Assembly: GCA_025054905.1 (NCBI GenBank)
Contig: JANWZF010000282.1
Span: forward strand, 1 to 8,106
From: Tepidimonas sp.
Lineage (GTDB): Bacteria; Pseudomonadota; Gammaproteobacteria; Burkholderiales; Burkholderiaceae_C
Length of the DNA stretch: 8,106 bases
Direction: 5' to 3'
Part shown: positions 1-6,031 of the stretch, in pieces
Position numbering within the stretch: the stretch's first letter is position 1
Layout: each line of letters begins with the position of its first letter
The notes under the pieces: generated by a model
What the model was told of the DNA's origin: nothing
The model's database searches: none
Seen by the model: the letters and a program-made list of their open reading frames with translations, nothing else
Made by a program: the position numbers and the translations under genes

Positions 1-1022
1 AGCAGTACCCGTGGATGCTGCAGGTCAGCAAGTGCGTGCCGCAGATGGCCATCATCCAGTTGGGGCAAGCCTTCCAGAACTTTTTCGCGGGACGCGCCCG
101 CTATCCGCAGCGCCGCAAAAAAGGCGTGCATGACCGCTTCACACTGACCAACGACCAGTTCAGCATCGACGGCTGCCGCATACGCATCCCCAAGCTTGGA
201 TGGGTGCGCATGCGCGAGGCGTTGCGCTTTTCTGGCAAGATCATGTCGGCCACGGTCTCCCGTGTGGCTGGCCGCTGGTTTGTCCGCATCGCTGTGGATA
301 CCGTGGATGATTCACACCCGCCCAAAGCCGAAAACCAAGGCGCGGTTGGTGTCGATCTTGGTGTCTCGGCACTGGCGACGCTCTCGACGGGAGAAACCAT
401 ACCTGGTCCCAAGCCACACAAGGCCTTGCTAAACCGCTTACGCAGGCTCTCTCGCAGCCTGTCACGTAAGCAGAAAAGCTCCAACAACCGTCAGAAGGCC
501 AGAGCGAAGCTGGCGCGGCTCCATGCTCGGATCGCCAATATCCGGTCTGATGCCCTGCACAAGCTCACGACCGATCTCACGCGCCGGTTCCACACCATCG
601 GCATCGAGGATCTGAACGTGCGGGGCATGGCGAAGAACCGGCATCTAGCGCGCTCCATCGCCGACGTGGGCTTTTTCGAGTTTCGACGGCAGTTGGAATA
701 CAAGGCGGCGATGCGTGGCGGCCAGGTTGTGGTGGCGGACCGCTTCTACCCGAGCAGCAAGACGTGCTCATGCTGCGGGCACAGACTCGAGGCTTTGCCG
801 CTGACCCTGCGCGAATGGACGTGTCCAGCTTGCGGAACACGCCACGACCGGGATGTGAATGCGGCGGTCAACTTGAAGAACATGGCGGTGAGTTCCACCG
901 TGTCAGCCTGTGGAGAGGAAGGCTCTGGCCGCGCTCGCAAGAGCGCGGTGAAACCAGCCTCAGTGAAGCAGGAAGCAAGCAGCAGATTTAGTCAGCTATG
1001 GCTAGATTTGCATAGGTATTGC
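1..1022 (+). mobile_element. Right part of an IS200/IS605-family (IS1341-like) element
   Basis: The stretch up to about 1015-1027 carries tnpB and the element's right end; the left end and any TnpA transposase gene lie outside the window. The right boundary is inferred from the point where the translation switches from the TnpB tail to the conserved RTVYSFCMCPGG motif of the host FAD protein, and from a visible drop in A/T content after it. The region 981-1020 is A/T-rich with small hairpins, as expected for this family, whose ends are subterminal hairpins and not inverted repeats. No target-site duplication is expected. tnpB points the same way as the interrupted gene. Confidence 0.7.
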
Positions 1023-1787
1023 AGAACGGTGTACAGCTTCTGCATGTGCCCAGGCGGCACGGTGGTGGCCGCCACCAGCGAGCCGGGCCGCGTGGTCACC
1101 AACGGCATGAGCCAGTATTCGCGCGCCGAGCGCAACGCCAACGCCGGGCTGGTGGTGGGCATCGCACCGGCGGACTATCCCAACGAGGACCCAGCGGCGT
1201 GGTGCGCGGCGTTCGGCGACGAAGCCGGCACGCGCCATGCCCAGGCCGCCGCACAGCTGGCGCGGCAGGGCCAGGTGCATCCGCTGGCCGGGGTGGTGCT
1301 GCAGCGCCAGCTTGAAAGCGCCGCGTTCGAAGCCGGCGGGTGCCGCTACGATGCGCCCGCGCAGCGCGTGGGGGATTTTGTGGCTGGCCGTGCCAGCACC
1401 GCACTGGGCGAGGTGGTGCCGTCGTACAAGCCCGGGGTGCAACCGGCGGACCTGGCCGCCGTGCTGCCCGGCTACGCGGTGGAGGCGATGCGTGAGGCGA
1501 TCCCCGCCCTGGCGCGGCAGCTGCCGGGCTTCGATCTGCCCGATGCGGTGCTGACGGGGGTCGAAACGCGCACCTCCTCGCCGCTGCGCCTGCCCCGCGG
1601 CGACGATTACCAGCATCCCCACACGCGCGGCCTGTATCCGGCGGGCGAAGGCGCGGGCTACGCGGGCGGCATCCTGTCGGCGGCAATCGACGGCATCCGC
1701 GTCGCCGAGGCGCTGGGCTGCCACGTGCTGGGCGTCAGCCCGCCGGCACCCGACCGCAGCGGGCGCGCCGGCCTGACGTACGGCTAG
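1..1787 (+). CDS. tnpB: TnpB RNA-guided endonuclease (IS200/IS605 OrfB), 5' partial, fused in frame to a C-terminal FAD-oxidoreductase fragment
   Basis: The frame is open from the window edge, so the true start lies upstream; the ATG at 15 is internal, because the preceding codons (QYPW) continue the usual TnpB N-terminal region. Numbering from that ATG, the TnpB part covers residues 1 to about 335. It shows RuvC-I GVDLG with D114, RuvC-II IGIEDL with E198, a zinc ribbon with C251, C254, C270 and C273, and RuvC-III DRDVNAA with D280, followed by the family tail SVKQE. All three acidic residues are present, so the nuclease looks intact. TnpB proteins are RNA-guided DNA nucleases of IS200/IS605-type elements that help retain the element. 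No stop codon follows the tail: translation would run across the element's right end into a COG2509-like C-terminal half, ending at the TAG at 1785. Whether the chimera is made or processed cannot be seen. The TnpB assignment is near certain; the exact junction is uncertain by about 10 bp. Confidence 0.85.
   Translation, partial: QYPWMLQVSKCVPQMAIIQLGQAFQNFFAGRARYPQRRKKGVHDRFTLTNDQFSIDGCRIRIPKLGWVRMREALRFSGKIMSATVSRVAGRWFVRIAVDTVDDSHPPKAENQGAVGVDLGVSALATLSTGETIPGPKPHKALLNRLRRLSRSLSRKQKSSNNRQKARAKLARLHARIANIRSDALHKLTTDLTRRFHTIGIEDLNVRGMAKNRHLARSIADVGFFEFRRQLEYKAAMRGGQVVVADRFYPSSKTCSCCGHRLEALPLTLREWTCPACGTRHDRDVNAAVNLKNMAVSSTVSACGEEGSGRARKSAVKPASVKQEASSRFSQLWLDLHRYCRTVYSFCMCPGGTVVAATSEPGRVVTNGMSQYSRAERNANAGLVVGIAPADYPNEDPAAWCAAFGDEAGTRHAQAAAQLARQGQVHPLAGVVLQRQLESAAFEAGGCRYDAPAQRVGDFVAGRASTALGEVVPSYKPGVQPADLAAVLPGYAVEAMREAIPALARQLPGFDLPDAVLTGVETRTSSPLRLPRGDDYQHPHTRGLYPAGEGAGYAGGILSAAIDGIRVAEALGCHVLGVSPPAPDRSGRAGLTYG
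860..1045 (+). ncRNA. Candidate omega RNA (reRNA) with guide, at the tnpB 3' end
   Basis: In IS200/IS605 elements the TnpB guide RNA is known to derive from the 3' end of tnpB plus the right end, with the first roughly 16-20 bases beyond the element acting as guide. The equivalent place here is the end of the TnpB-coding region through about 1022 (scaffold), followed by the start of the FAD-gene fragment (guide). The limits given are approximate and rest on position, not on a recognised covariance model. The guide would match the uninterrupted host gene, which is the expected arrangement. Confidence 0.4.
989..1015 (+). repeat. Right-end hairpin candidates of the IS element
   Basis: Two mutually exclusive small stems can be drawn. 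CTATG at 996-1000 pairs with CATAG at 1011-1015 (5 bp, 10-nt loop). TAGTC at 989-993 pairs with GGCTA at 1000-1004 (5 bp with one G-T pair, 6-nt loop). IS200/IS605 right ends carry an imperfect hairpin just inside the cleavage site, and this is the only suitable structure near the inferred junction. The stems are short, so the call is tentative. Confidence 0.35.
1026..1787 (+). pseudogene. C-terminal half of a COG2509-type NAD(P)/FAD-dependent oxidoreductase, interrupted by the IS element
   Basis: From about codon 337 of the chimera the protein matches the C-terminal half of the uncharacterised FAD-dependent dehydrogenase family COG2509. Visible marks are the CMCPGG motif (residues 343-348), the run VVTNGMSQYSR (360-370), a segment with VGDFVAGRAST (452-461), GVETRTSSP (515-523) and the FAD-contacting GLYPAGEGAGYAGGI (539-553). 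Full-length proteins of this family are about 500-550 residues; only about 250 remain here. The N-terminal FAD-binding (GxGxxG) half is absent and presumably lies left of the element, outside the window. The remaining part has no internal stop or frameshift, which points to a recent insertion. It could be translated only as an extension of TnpB, because no convincing start with a ribosome site is seen at the junction. Its stop is 3 bp from the convergent htpX stop. Confidence 0.75.
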
Positions 1788-1790
1788 GAC

Positions 1791-2660
1791 TCACAGCGCC
1801 TGCAGCGCAGCGATGCGTTCTTCGATCGGCGGATGGGTGGCAAACAGCTTGCCCAGATTGCCGGTGATGCCCAGCGCCTGCATGCCCTGCGGCAGCGCCC
1901 CCGGCTCCAGCCCGCCCAGGCGTGCCAGCGCGTTGATCATCGGCTGCTTGCGCCCCATCAGCGCAGCCGCCCCCGCGTCGGCCCGGAACTCACGCTGACG
2001 GCTGAACCACGCCACGATGATGGCCGCCAGAAACCCGAGCACCACCTCCATCACGATGCTGGTGACCAGGTAGCCGATGCCGGGGCCGGACTGCTCGCTG
2101 TCGCCGCGGCGCAGGAAGCTGTCGACGACATAGCCGATCACGCGGCTGAGGAACACGACGAAGGTGTTCATCACCCCCTGGATCAGGGTCATCGTCACCA
2201 TGTCGCCGTTGGCGATGTGCGCCACTTCGTGCGCCAGCACCGCTTCGACCTCCTCGCGCGTCATGTTGGCCAGCAGGCCGGTGGACACCCCGACCAGGGC
2301 GTTGTCTTTGAACGCGCCGGTGGCAAAGGCGTTGGGCTCGCCCTCGTAGATGCCCACCTCGGGCATGCCGATGCCCGCCCGGTCGGCCAGCTTGCGCACG
2401 GTGGCCAGCAGCCAGGCCTCGTCGGCATTGCGCGGCTGGTCAATGATGACCATGCCCGTGCTCCACTTGGCCATCGGCTTGCTCATCAGCAGCGAGATGA
2501 ACGCGCCGCCAAAGCCGATCACCAGCGCAAACAGCGCCAGCGCCGTGGTGTCCAGACCGTTGGCGGTCAGGAAGCGATCCACCCCCAGGATGCGGGTGGT
2601 CAGCAGCAACACCGCCATCACGGCGAGGTTGGTTAGAACCAGCAGCACGATGCGTTTCAT
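1791..2660 (-). CDS. htpX: HtpX, membrane-bound zinc metalloprotease (M48B)
   Basis: This 289-residue protein is close to the usual HtpX length. HtpX sits in the inner membrane with its active site on the cytoplasmic side and takes part in quality control of membrane proteins alongside FtsH. Two hydrophobic segments lie at the N-terminus (about 4-24 and 35-58) and two after the active site (about 158-180 and 197-219). The zinc site is HEVAH at 144-148, with the third ligand E224 in the RQREFRAD motif; the C-terminal HPPIEERI motif is typical. I chose the start at 2660 (MKRIVLL) because it matches the family N-terminus and has GGAG about 5 bases upstream; a longer reading from 2723 would add an unlikely polar extension and erase the promoter region. 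The gene is third in a minus-strand series after pyrC and the EEP gene, but a 94-bp gap with its own promoter candidate suggests independent, heat-inducible expression. Confidence 0.96.
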   Translation of the reverse strand: MKRIVLLVLTNLAVMAVLLLTTRILGVDRFLTANGLDTTALALFALVIGFGGAFISLLMSKPMAKWSTGMVIIDQPRNADEAWLLATVRKLADRAGIGMPEVGIYEGEPNAFATGAFKDNALVGVSTGLLANMTREEVEAVLAHEVAHIANGDMVTMTLIQGVMNTFVVFLSRVIGYVVDSFLRRGDSEQSGPGIGYLVTSIVMEVVLGFLAAIIVAWFSRQREFRADAGAAALMGRKQPMINALARLGGLEPGALPQGMQALGITGNLGKLFATHPPIEERIAALQAL

Positions 2661-2679
2661 GGGGTCTCCGGATGAGGGG

Positions 2680-2692
2680 ATCGAAGTTCGAT
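2680..2692 (-). promoter_or_regulatory. Perfect inverted repeat in the htpX leader
   Basis: ATCGAAGTTCGAT is a perfect 6-bp dyad around a single base, about 20 bp upstream of the htpX start and immediately downstream of the sigma-32-like -10 element. It would overlap the transcription start. It could be an operator, or as RNA a 5-bp stem with a 3-nt loop at the very 5' end of the message. No regulator can be named. Confidence 0.35.
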
Positions 2693-2697
2693 TTGCT

Positions 2698-2726
2698 ACA
2701 TGGGGGCGGACCGGCGGCCCCACAAG
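2698..2726 (-). promoter_or_regulatory. Candidate sigma-32 (RpoH) heat-shock promoter of htpX
   Basis: Read on the minus strand, CCCCATGT (2705 down to 2698) matches the RpoH -10 consensus CCCCATNT at every fixed base. CTTGTG (2726 down to 2721) matches four of six bases of the -35 core CTTGAA, including CTTG, and is preceded by GGC as often seen. The spacer is 15 bp, within the range known for RpoH promoters. The start of transcription would fall near 2690, giving a leader of about 30 bases. htpX is a heat-shock gene in E. coli, which agrees with this reading. Confidence 0.6.
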
Positions 2727-2754
2727 GCCCGGGCCGACCGCACCATCGGCCCGA

Positions 2755-3621
2755 TCAGACCCCGTCGGCGCCTTCGAGTTCCATCAGCAACGGCTGATGA
2801 TCGGACAGCTGGGTGGCGGCATCCACCTCCACCCGGCGCAGGCGGGGCAACAGGCCCGGGGTCAGCAGCAGGTGGTCGCACGCCACCGGATCCGCCCCAG
2901 GCTCGTGCACGCGAAACGTCGGCGGCAGCGGCGCACCATGGCAGGCCTGCCAGGCGTTGACGAACGTGGGTGCCTGCCCTTCGCGCCCCTGCACCAGCAC
3001 CTGGTAGGCGGGATCGGACGGCGCGGCGTTGAAGTCGCCCATCAGCACCGCTTCGGCCGCGTGCACGCGGGGCTGAAACGGGGTATCGGGCCCCTCCTGC
3101 CCCGCCGCGGGAGGATGGGCGGCCACCTGCGCGGCCTCGTGCTGCCAGGCCAGCAGCGCCTGCGCTTGCGCCAGCCGCTGCACGGCGCTGTAGTACGCCA
3201 GATGCGTGCAGCCCACGCGCAGCGGCCCCCAGGGCGCCAGCACCGTCAACGCCGCCAGCACGCGCGGCATCGACGGCACGGTCGGATCGGCCGGGTATGG
3301 CAGCGCCCGATGCTGCACCTGCAGCACCGGCAGCCGCGTGGCCAGCAGGTTGCCAAAGCGCTGTCGCGTTGGCCGCCCGGGGCGCCATTCGTCGATCGCC
3401 GGGGCGTCAAACACCTCATAGCCGGGCAGCAGCGCGCGCACCTGCGCCACCTGGTCGGCTTCGCCCGCGCCGTCCAGGCCCGGGTAGTGCTGGGCCACTT
3501 CCTGCAGGCCGATCACGTGCGGCTGCTGGCCCCAGTCCAGCGCGTGACGCAGCACGCGGGCCACGTCGACGCGGCCGTCCAGGCCGCGAAACCATTGCAC
3601 GTTCCAGGTCAGGATGCGCAT
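2755..3621 (-). CDS. Endonuclease/exonuclease/phosphatase (EEP, DNase I-like) family hydrolase
   Basis: The 288-residue protein has the complete EEP-fold signature: N7 in LTWNVQW, the catalytic glutamate E41 in IGLQEV, H140 in GCTHLAYY, D196 and N198 in MGDFNAAPSD, D249 in ACDHLLL, and the terminal SDH at 273-275. This superfamily holds metal-dependent phosphodiesterases that act on DNA, phosphoinositides or nucleotide-linked substrates; the sequence does not show which applies. No signal peptide or membrane segment is seen, so it is probably cytoplasmic. The start at 3621 gives the family N-terminus MRILTWNVQ and has a strong CTCCTCC complement (GGAGGAG on the coding strand) about 7 bases upstream; a longer frame up to 3855 runs antisense inside pyrC and is rejected. 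It lies 58 bp after pyrC on the same strand with no visible terminator, so cotranscription is likely. A link to nucleotide metabolism is only suggested by this neighbour. Confidence 0.9.
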   Translation of the reverse strand: MRILTWNVQWFRGLDGRVDVARVLRHALDWGQQPHVIGLQEVAQHYPGLDGAGEADQVAQVRALLPGYEVFDAPAIDEWRPGRPTRQRFGNLLATRLPVLQVQHRALPYPADPTVPSMPRVLAALTVLAPWGPLRVGCTHLAYYSAVQRLAQAQALLAWQHEAAQVAAHPPAAGQEGPDTPFQPRVHAAEAVLMGDFNAAPSDPAYQVLVQGREGQAPTFVNAWQACHGAPLPPTFRVHEPGADPVACDHLLLTPGLLPRLRRVEVDAATQLSDHQPLLMELEGADGV

Positions 3622-3679
3622 GGTCGTCTCCTCCACAGGGCTGCCTCTCCTGCTGCGCGGCCGCTCCACACGGTCATGC

Positions 3680-4732
3680 TCAGGCTGCGGCGTCGGCCTG
3701 CACCCGCCAACGCAGCGTTTCCCCGGCCCGCAGCGGCTTGACCTCGGCCTCACCGAAGGCGTAGCGCTCAGGCAGCGTCCACGCCTGGCGGCGCAACGTG
3801 ATGCGCTGCGTGTTGCGCGGCAGGCCATAGTAATCGGCCCCGTGCAGGCTGGCAAACCCCTCCAGCTTGTCCAGCGCCCCGGCCGCCTCGAACGCCTCGG
3901 CGTAGAGCTCCAGCGCCGCCGGCGCGGTGTAGCAGCCGGCGCAGCCGCAGGCGTGCTCCTTCAGGTGCGCGGCGTGCGGCGCGCTGTCGGTGCCGAGGAA
4001 GAAACGGGGATGGCCGCTGGTGGCCGCTGCCAGCAGCGCCTGGCGGTGCGTCTCGCGCTTGAGCACCGGCAGGCAGTAGTGATGGGGCCGGATGCCGCCG
4101 ACCAGCATCGCATTGCGGTTGTACAGCAGGTGATGGGCGGTGATGGTGGCCGCCAGGTTCGGGCCGGCCTCGGTCACGTACTGCACCGCCTCGCGCGTGG
4201 TGATGTGCTCCAGCACAATCTTCAGCGCAGGGAAGTCCCGCCGCAGCGGCTCCAGCACGCGCTCGATGAACACCGCCTCGCGGTCGAAAATGTCGATATC
4301 GGCATCGGTGACTTCGCCATGCACGAGCAGCAGCACGCCATGGCGCTGCATCGCCTCCAGCGTGCGGTACGTGCGGCGCAGGTCGGTGACGCCGGCGTCG
4401 CTGTTGGTGGTCGCCCCGGCCGGGTAGAGCTTGACCGCCACCACGCCCGCCGTGCGCGCGCGCTCGATCTCCTGGGGCGGCAGGTTGTCGGTCAGGTACA
4501 GCGTCATCAGCGGCTCGAACGTCACGCCGGCCGGCACCGCCGCCAGGATGCGCTGCCGGTAGGCCGCCGCCTGTGCGGCCGAGGTCACCGGCGGCTTGAG
4601 GTTGGGCATGACGATGGCGCGCGCAAACTGCGCGGCCGTGTGCGGCACGGTGGTGGCCAGCGCGGCCCCGTCGCGCAGGTGCACGTGCCAGTCGTCGGGA
4701 CGAATCAGGGTCAGGGTGTCGGGCGCGCTCAT
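3680..4732 (-). CDS. pyrC: Dihydroorotase (class II, PyrC)
   Basis: PyrC interconverts N-carbamoyl-L-aspartate and L-dihydroorotate in pyrimidine synthesis, using a binuclear zinc centre in the cytoplasm. The protein has 350 residues, like E. coli PyrC (about 348). All metal ligands are present: H16 and H18 in WHVHLRDG, the carbamylated K101 in AVKLYPAG, H138 in LVHGEV, H176 in LEHITT, and D249 in GTDSAPH. The flexible-loop region (TTNSDAGV) and the ACGCAGC segment near 261-267 are typical. I chose the start at 4732 (MSAPDTLTLIRPDDW) because it aligns with the family N-terminus. An ATG at 4741 would add three residues, and neither start has a clear Shine-Dalgarno match. The gene heads the minus-strand series and diverges from the transporter genes across a gap of about 100 bp. 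Confidence 0.97.
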   Translation of the reverse strand: MSAPDTLTLIRPDDWHVHLRDGAALATTVPHTAAQFARAIVMPNLKPPVTSAAQAAAYRQRILAAVPAGVTFEPLMTLYLTDNLPPQEIERARTAGVVAVKLYPAGATTNSDAGVTDLRRTYRTLEAMQRHGVLLLVHGEVTDADIDIFDREAVFIERVLEPLRRDFPALKIVLEHITTREAVQYVTEAGPNLAATITAHHLLYNRNAMLVGGIRPHHYCLPVLKRETHRQALLAAATSGHPRFFLGTDSAPHAAHLKEHACGCAGCYTAPAALELYAEAFEAAGALDKLEGFASLHGADYYGLPRNTQRITLRRQAWTLPERYAFGEAEVKPLRAGETLRWRVQADAAA

Positions 4733-4776
4733 GCGCGGCATTGTCGCAGAGCGTGCCCCGCGCGGGCGGCCCCGGG

Positions 4777-4805
4777 TTGCGCGCACCGCCGCCCTTTTTT
4801 ATACT
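4777..4805 (+). promoter_or_regulatory. Candidate sigma-70 promoter for the transporter/rhodanese cluster
   Basis: TATACT (4800-4805) matches five of six bases of the -10 consensus. A 17-bp spacer separates it from TTGCGC (4777-4782), which keeps the TTG of the -35 box. It sits in the only A/T-rich patch of an otherwise very G/C-rich gap, and transcription would start near 4812, about 23 bases before the first gene. The -35 is weak, which would suit an activated promoter. Confidence 0.45.
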
Positions 4806-4827
4806 GTGCCGGGTACAGTTCATGGAA
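4798..4827 (-). promoter_or_regulatory. Weak candidate pyrC promoter overlapping the divergent promoter
   Basis: On the minus strand TATAAA (4803 down to 4798) resembles a -10 box, with TTCCAT (4827 down to 4822) 18 bp upstream as a poor -35. It shares the A/T-rich core of the + strand promoter, so the two directions would compete or share a regulator. The -35 match is only three of six, and the resulting leader of pyrC would be about 60 bases. Confidence 0.25.
4803..4819. promoter_or_regulatory. Inverted repeat ACTGT-N7-ACAGT, possible operator
   Basis: ACTGT (4803-4807) and ACAGT (4815-4819) form a perfect 5-bp dyad with a 7-bp spacer. It overlaps the 3' half of the + strand -10 box and the predicted transcription start, a position typical of repressor sites. 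It also lies within the weak divergent promoter toward pyrC. I do not recognise the site as that of a known sulfur regulator such as BigR or CstR. Confidence 0.35.
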
Positions 4828-4834
4828 TGTTCCG

Positions 4835-5353
4835 ATGAGCCATTCGATGACCCCTTCACCCAAACCGTTCTGGAACCCCTGGCTGGCCGGCGTGGCGCTG
4901 GGCGTGACGCTGCTGGTCACGTTCGTGCTGACGGGGCACGGGCTGGGCGCCACGGGCTTCACCACGCGCCTGAGCGCCTGGCTCGGGCTGCAGGTGGCGC
5001 CGCAAGCCATGCAGGCCAACGCCTACCTCGGCGCGATGGCGCGGCCCGACATCCTCGATGGCTGGATCACCTGGCAGGTACTCGGGGTGTTGGCCGGCGC
5101 GCTGCTGGCGGCGTTTCTGGGCGGACGGCTGCGCGTGCAGCTGGACGGCGCCACGCGCGTGGGCACCGGCAAGCGCCTCGCCACCGCGCTGATCGGCGGC
5201 CTGCTGGCCGGGTTTGGCGCGCGCATCGCCGCGGGCTGCACCAGCGGCCTGGGCCTGTCGGGGGCAGCCACGCTGTCGATCGCGGCGTTTGTCTTTCTCG
5301 GCGCCTTCTTTGTGACGGGGCTGATCGTCAGCCGCCTCGTCAAGGGGGTGTGA
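4835..5353 (+). CDS. YeeE/YedE-family (Sulf_transp) membrane protein, first half of a split transporter
   Basis: This 172-residue, very hydrophobic protein belongs to the YeeE/YedE sulfur-transport family. Likely membrane segments are at about 15-33, 76-97, 115-134 and 145-166. The conserved cysteine motif is GCTSGLGLSG with C135. In full-length single-chain YeeE proteins, such as the structurally studied thiosulfate importer, a few conserved cysteines relay thiosulfate through the pore; here they are divided between this gene and the next. Start choice: the ATG at 4835 has GGAA 7 bases upstream, and an ATG at 4847 would lose four residues. A longer open frame extends far upstream but lies antisense to pyrC and is not coding. 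Only 4 bases separate this gene from its partner, so the two are almost certainly translated together. Substrate is inferred: thiosulfate or another small sulfur compound. Confidence 0.9.
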   Translation: MSHSMTPSPKPFWNPWLAGVALGVTLLVTFVLTGHGLGATGFTTRLSAWLGLQVAPQAMQANAYLGAMARPDILDGWITWQVLGVLAGALLAAFLGGRLRVQLDGATRVGTGKRLATALIGGLLAGFGARIAAGCTSGLGLSGAATLSIAAFVFLGAFFVTGLIVSRLVKGV

Positions 5354-5357
5354 CGCC

Positions 5358-6014
5358 ATGTTCCCGTTGCAAGAAACCGTCTGGTCGGCGCTGCTGGTCG
5401 GCGTGGCCTTTGGCTTCATCCTGGAAAACGCCGGCTTTGGCAGCCCGTGCAAGTTGACCGGCCAGTTCAGCCTGCGCGACTGGTCGGTGCTCAAGGTGAT
5501 GTTCACTGCCATCGTCGTGGCCGCCGTCGGGCTGCACCTCCTGGGTGCAGCCGGCATCCTGGATCTGGACGCGGTGTTCGTGCCGACCTCGCTGATGGCG
5601 GCCTCCGCCCTTGGCGGTGTGCTGGTCGGCGCGGGCTTTGCCATCGGCGGCTACTGCCCGGGCACCTCGGTGGTGGGCGTGGCTTCGGGCCGGCTGGACG
5701 CGCTGGTGTTTTTCGTCGGTCTGATCGTGGGCACCTTCGCGTTTGCCGGGCTGTATGGCCCGACGATCGAGGCGCTGATGGCCATGGCCGAAGTCGAAGC
5801 CGGCGATACGCTGCACGACGCCTGGGGCATCTCGCCTTGGTGGATCATCGGTGCGATGGCTGCCGCGCTGGTGGGCGTCTATCACCTCGGCCGCTGGTTC
5901 GAACAGCGCTACGGCGGCCCGATCGATGCGCGCGAGGCCGTGCTCGGGTCATCCGCCTGCGGCGGCGACATGCCGGGCTGTGACGCCACCGCGCGGGTGG
6001 GTCAAGCCGGCTGA
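5358..6014 (+). CDS. YeeE/YedE-family (Sulf_transp) membrane protein, second half of a split transporter
   Basis: The 218-residue protein is the companion half. It opens with the family motif FGFILENAGFGSPCKLTGQF (residues 18-37), carrying C31, followed by GGYCPGTSVVG with C100. Membrane segments are likely at about 8-23, 45-65, 78-98, 112-135 and 160-178. The GGGGG run at 5344-5348, inside the end of the previous gene, serves as ribosome site and supports the start at 5358 and translational coupling. With C135 of the first half, the pair supplies the three-cysteine set known from thiosulfate-importing YeeE proteins. The C-terminal cytoplasmic or periplasmic tail (about 180-218) is longer than strictly needed and contains a CGGDMPGC pair (C201, C208), which may bind a metal or form a disulfide. 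Sidedness cannot be settled from sequence alone. Confidence 0.92.
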   Translation: MFPLQETVWSALLVGVAFGFILENAGFGSPCKLTGQFSLRDWSVLKVMFTAIVVAAVGLHLLGAAGILDLDAVFVPTSLMAASALGGVLVGAGFAIGGYCPGTSVVGVASGRLDALVFFVGLIVGTFAFAGLYGPTIEALMAMAEVEAGDTLHDAWGISPWWIIGAMAAALVGVYHLGRWFEQRYGGPIDAREAVLGSSACGGDMPGCDATARVGQAG

Positions 6015-6031
6015 TCCCGACCTGCCCCCAC

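Noticed and set aside
1002..1724. 240-codon minus-strand frame inside the FAD-oxidoreductase fragment
   Set aside because: It is the complement of a segment with clear COG2509 motifs on the + strand.
1788..1810. Search for a bidirectional terminator between the converging FAD fragment and htpX
   Set aside because: Only 3 bp separate the stop codons, and the GCGC repeats nearby form no convincing stem with a T-run.
1833..2636. Long + strand open frame rich in His and Gln across htpX
   Set aside because: It is antisense to the well-supported htpX gene, and its odd composition is the usual result of reading a G/C-rich gene on the wrong strand.
2661..2723. 21-residue N-terminal extension of HtpX
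   Set aside because: The extension is polar, not conserved in the family, and would overlap the promoter candidate; the 2660 start has a ribosome site.
3614..4834. Upstream continuation of the first YeeE/YedE frame, giving a 579-residue + strand protein
   Set aside because: The added part is the complement of pyrC, rich in Arg, Gln and His, and has no domain; the true protein begins at 4835.
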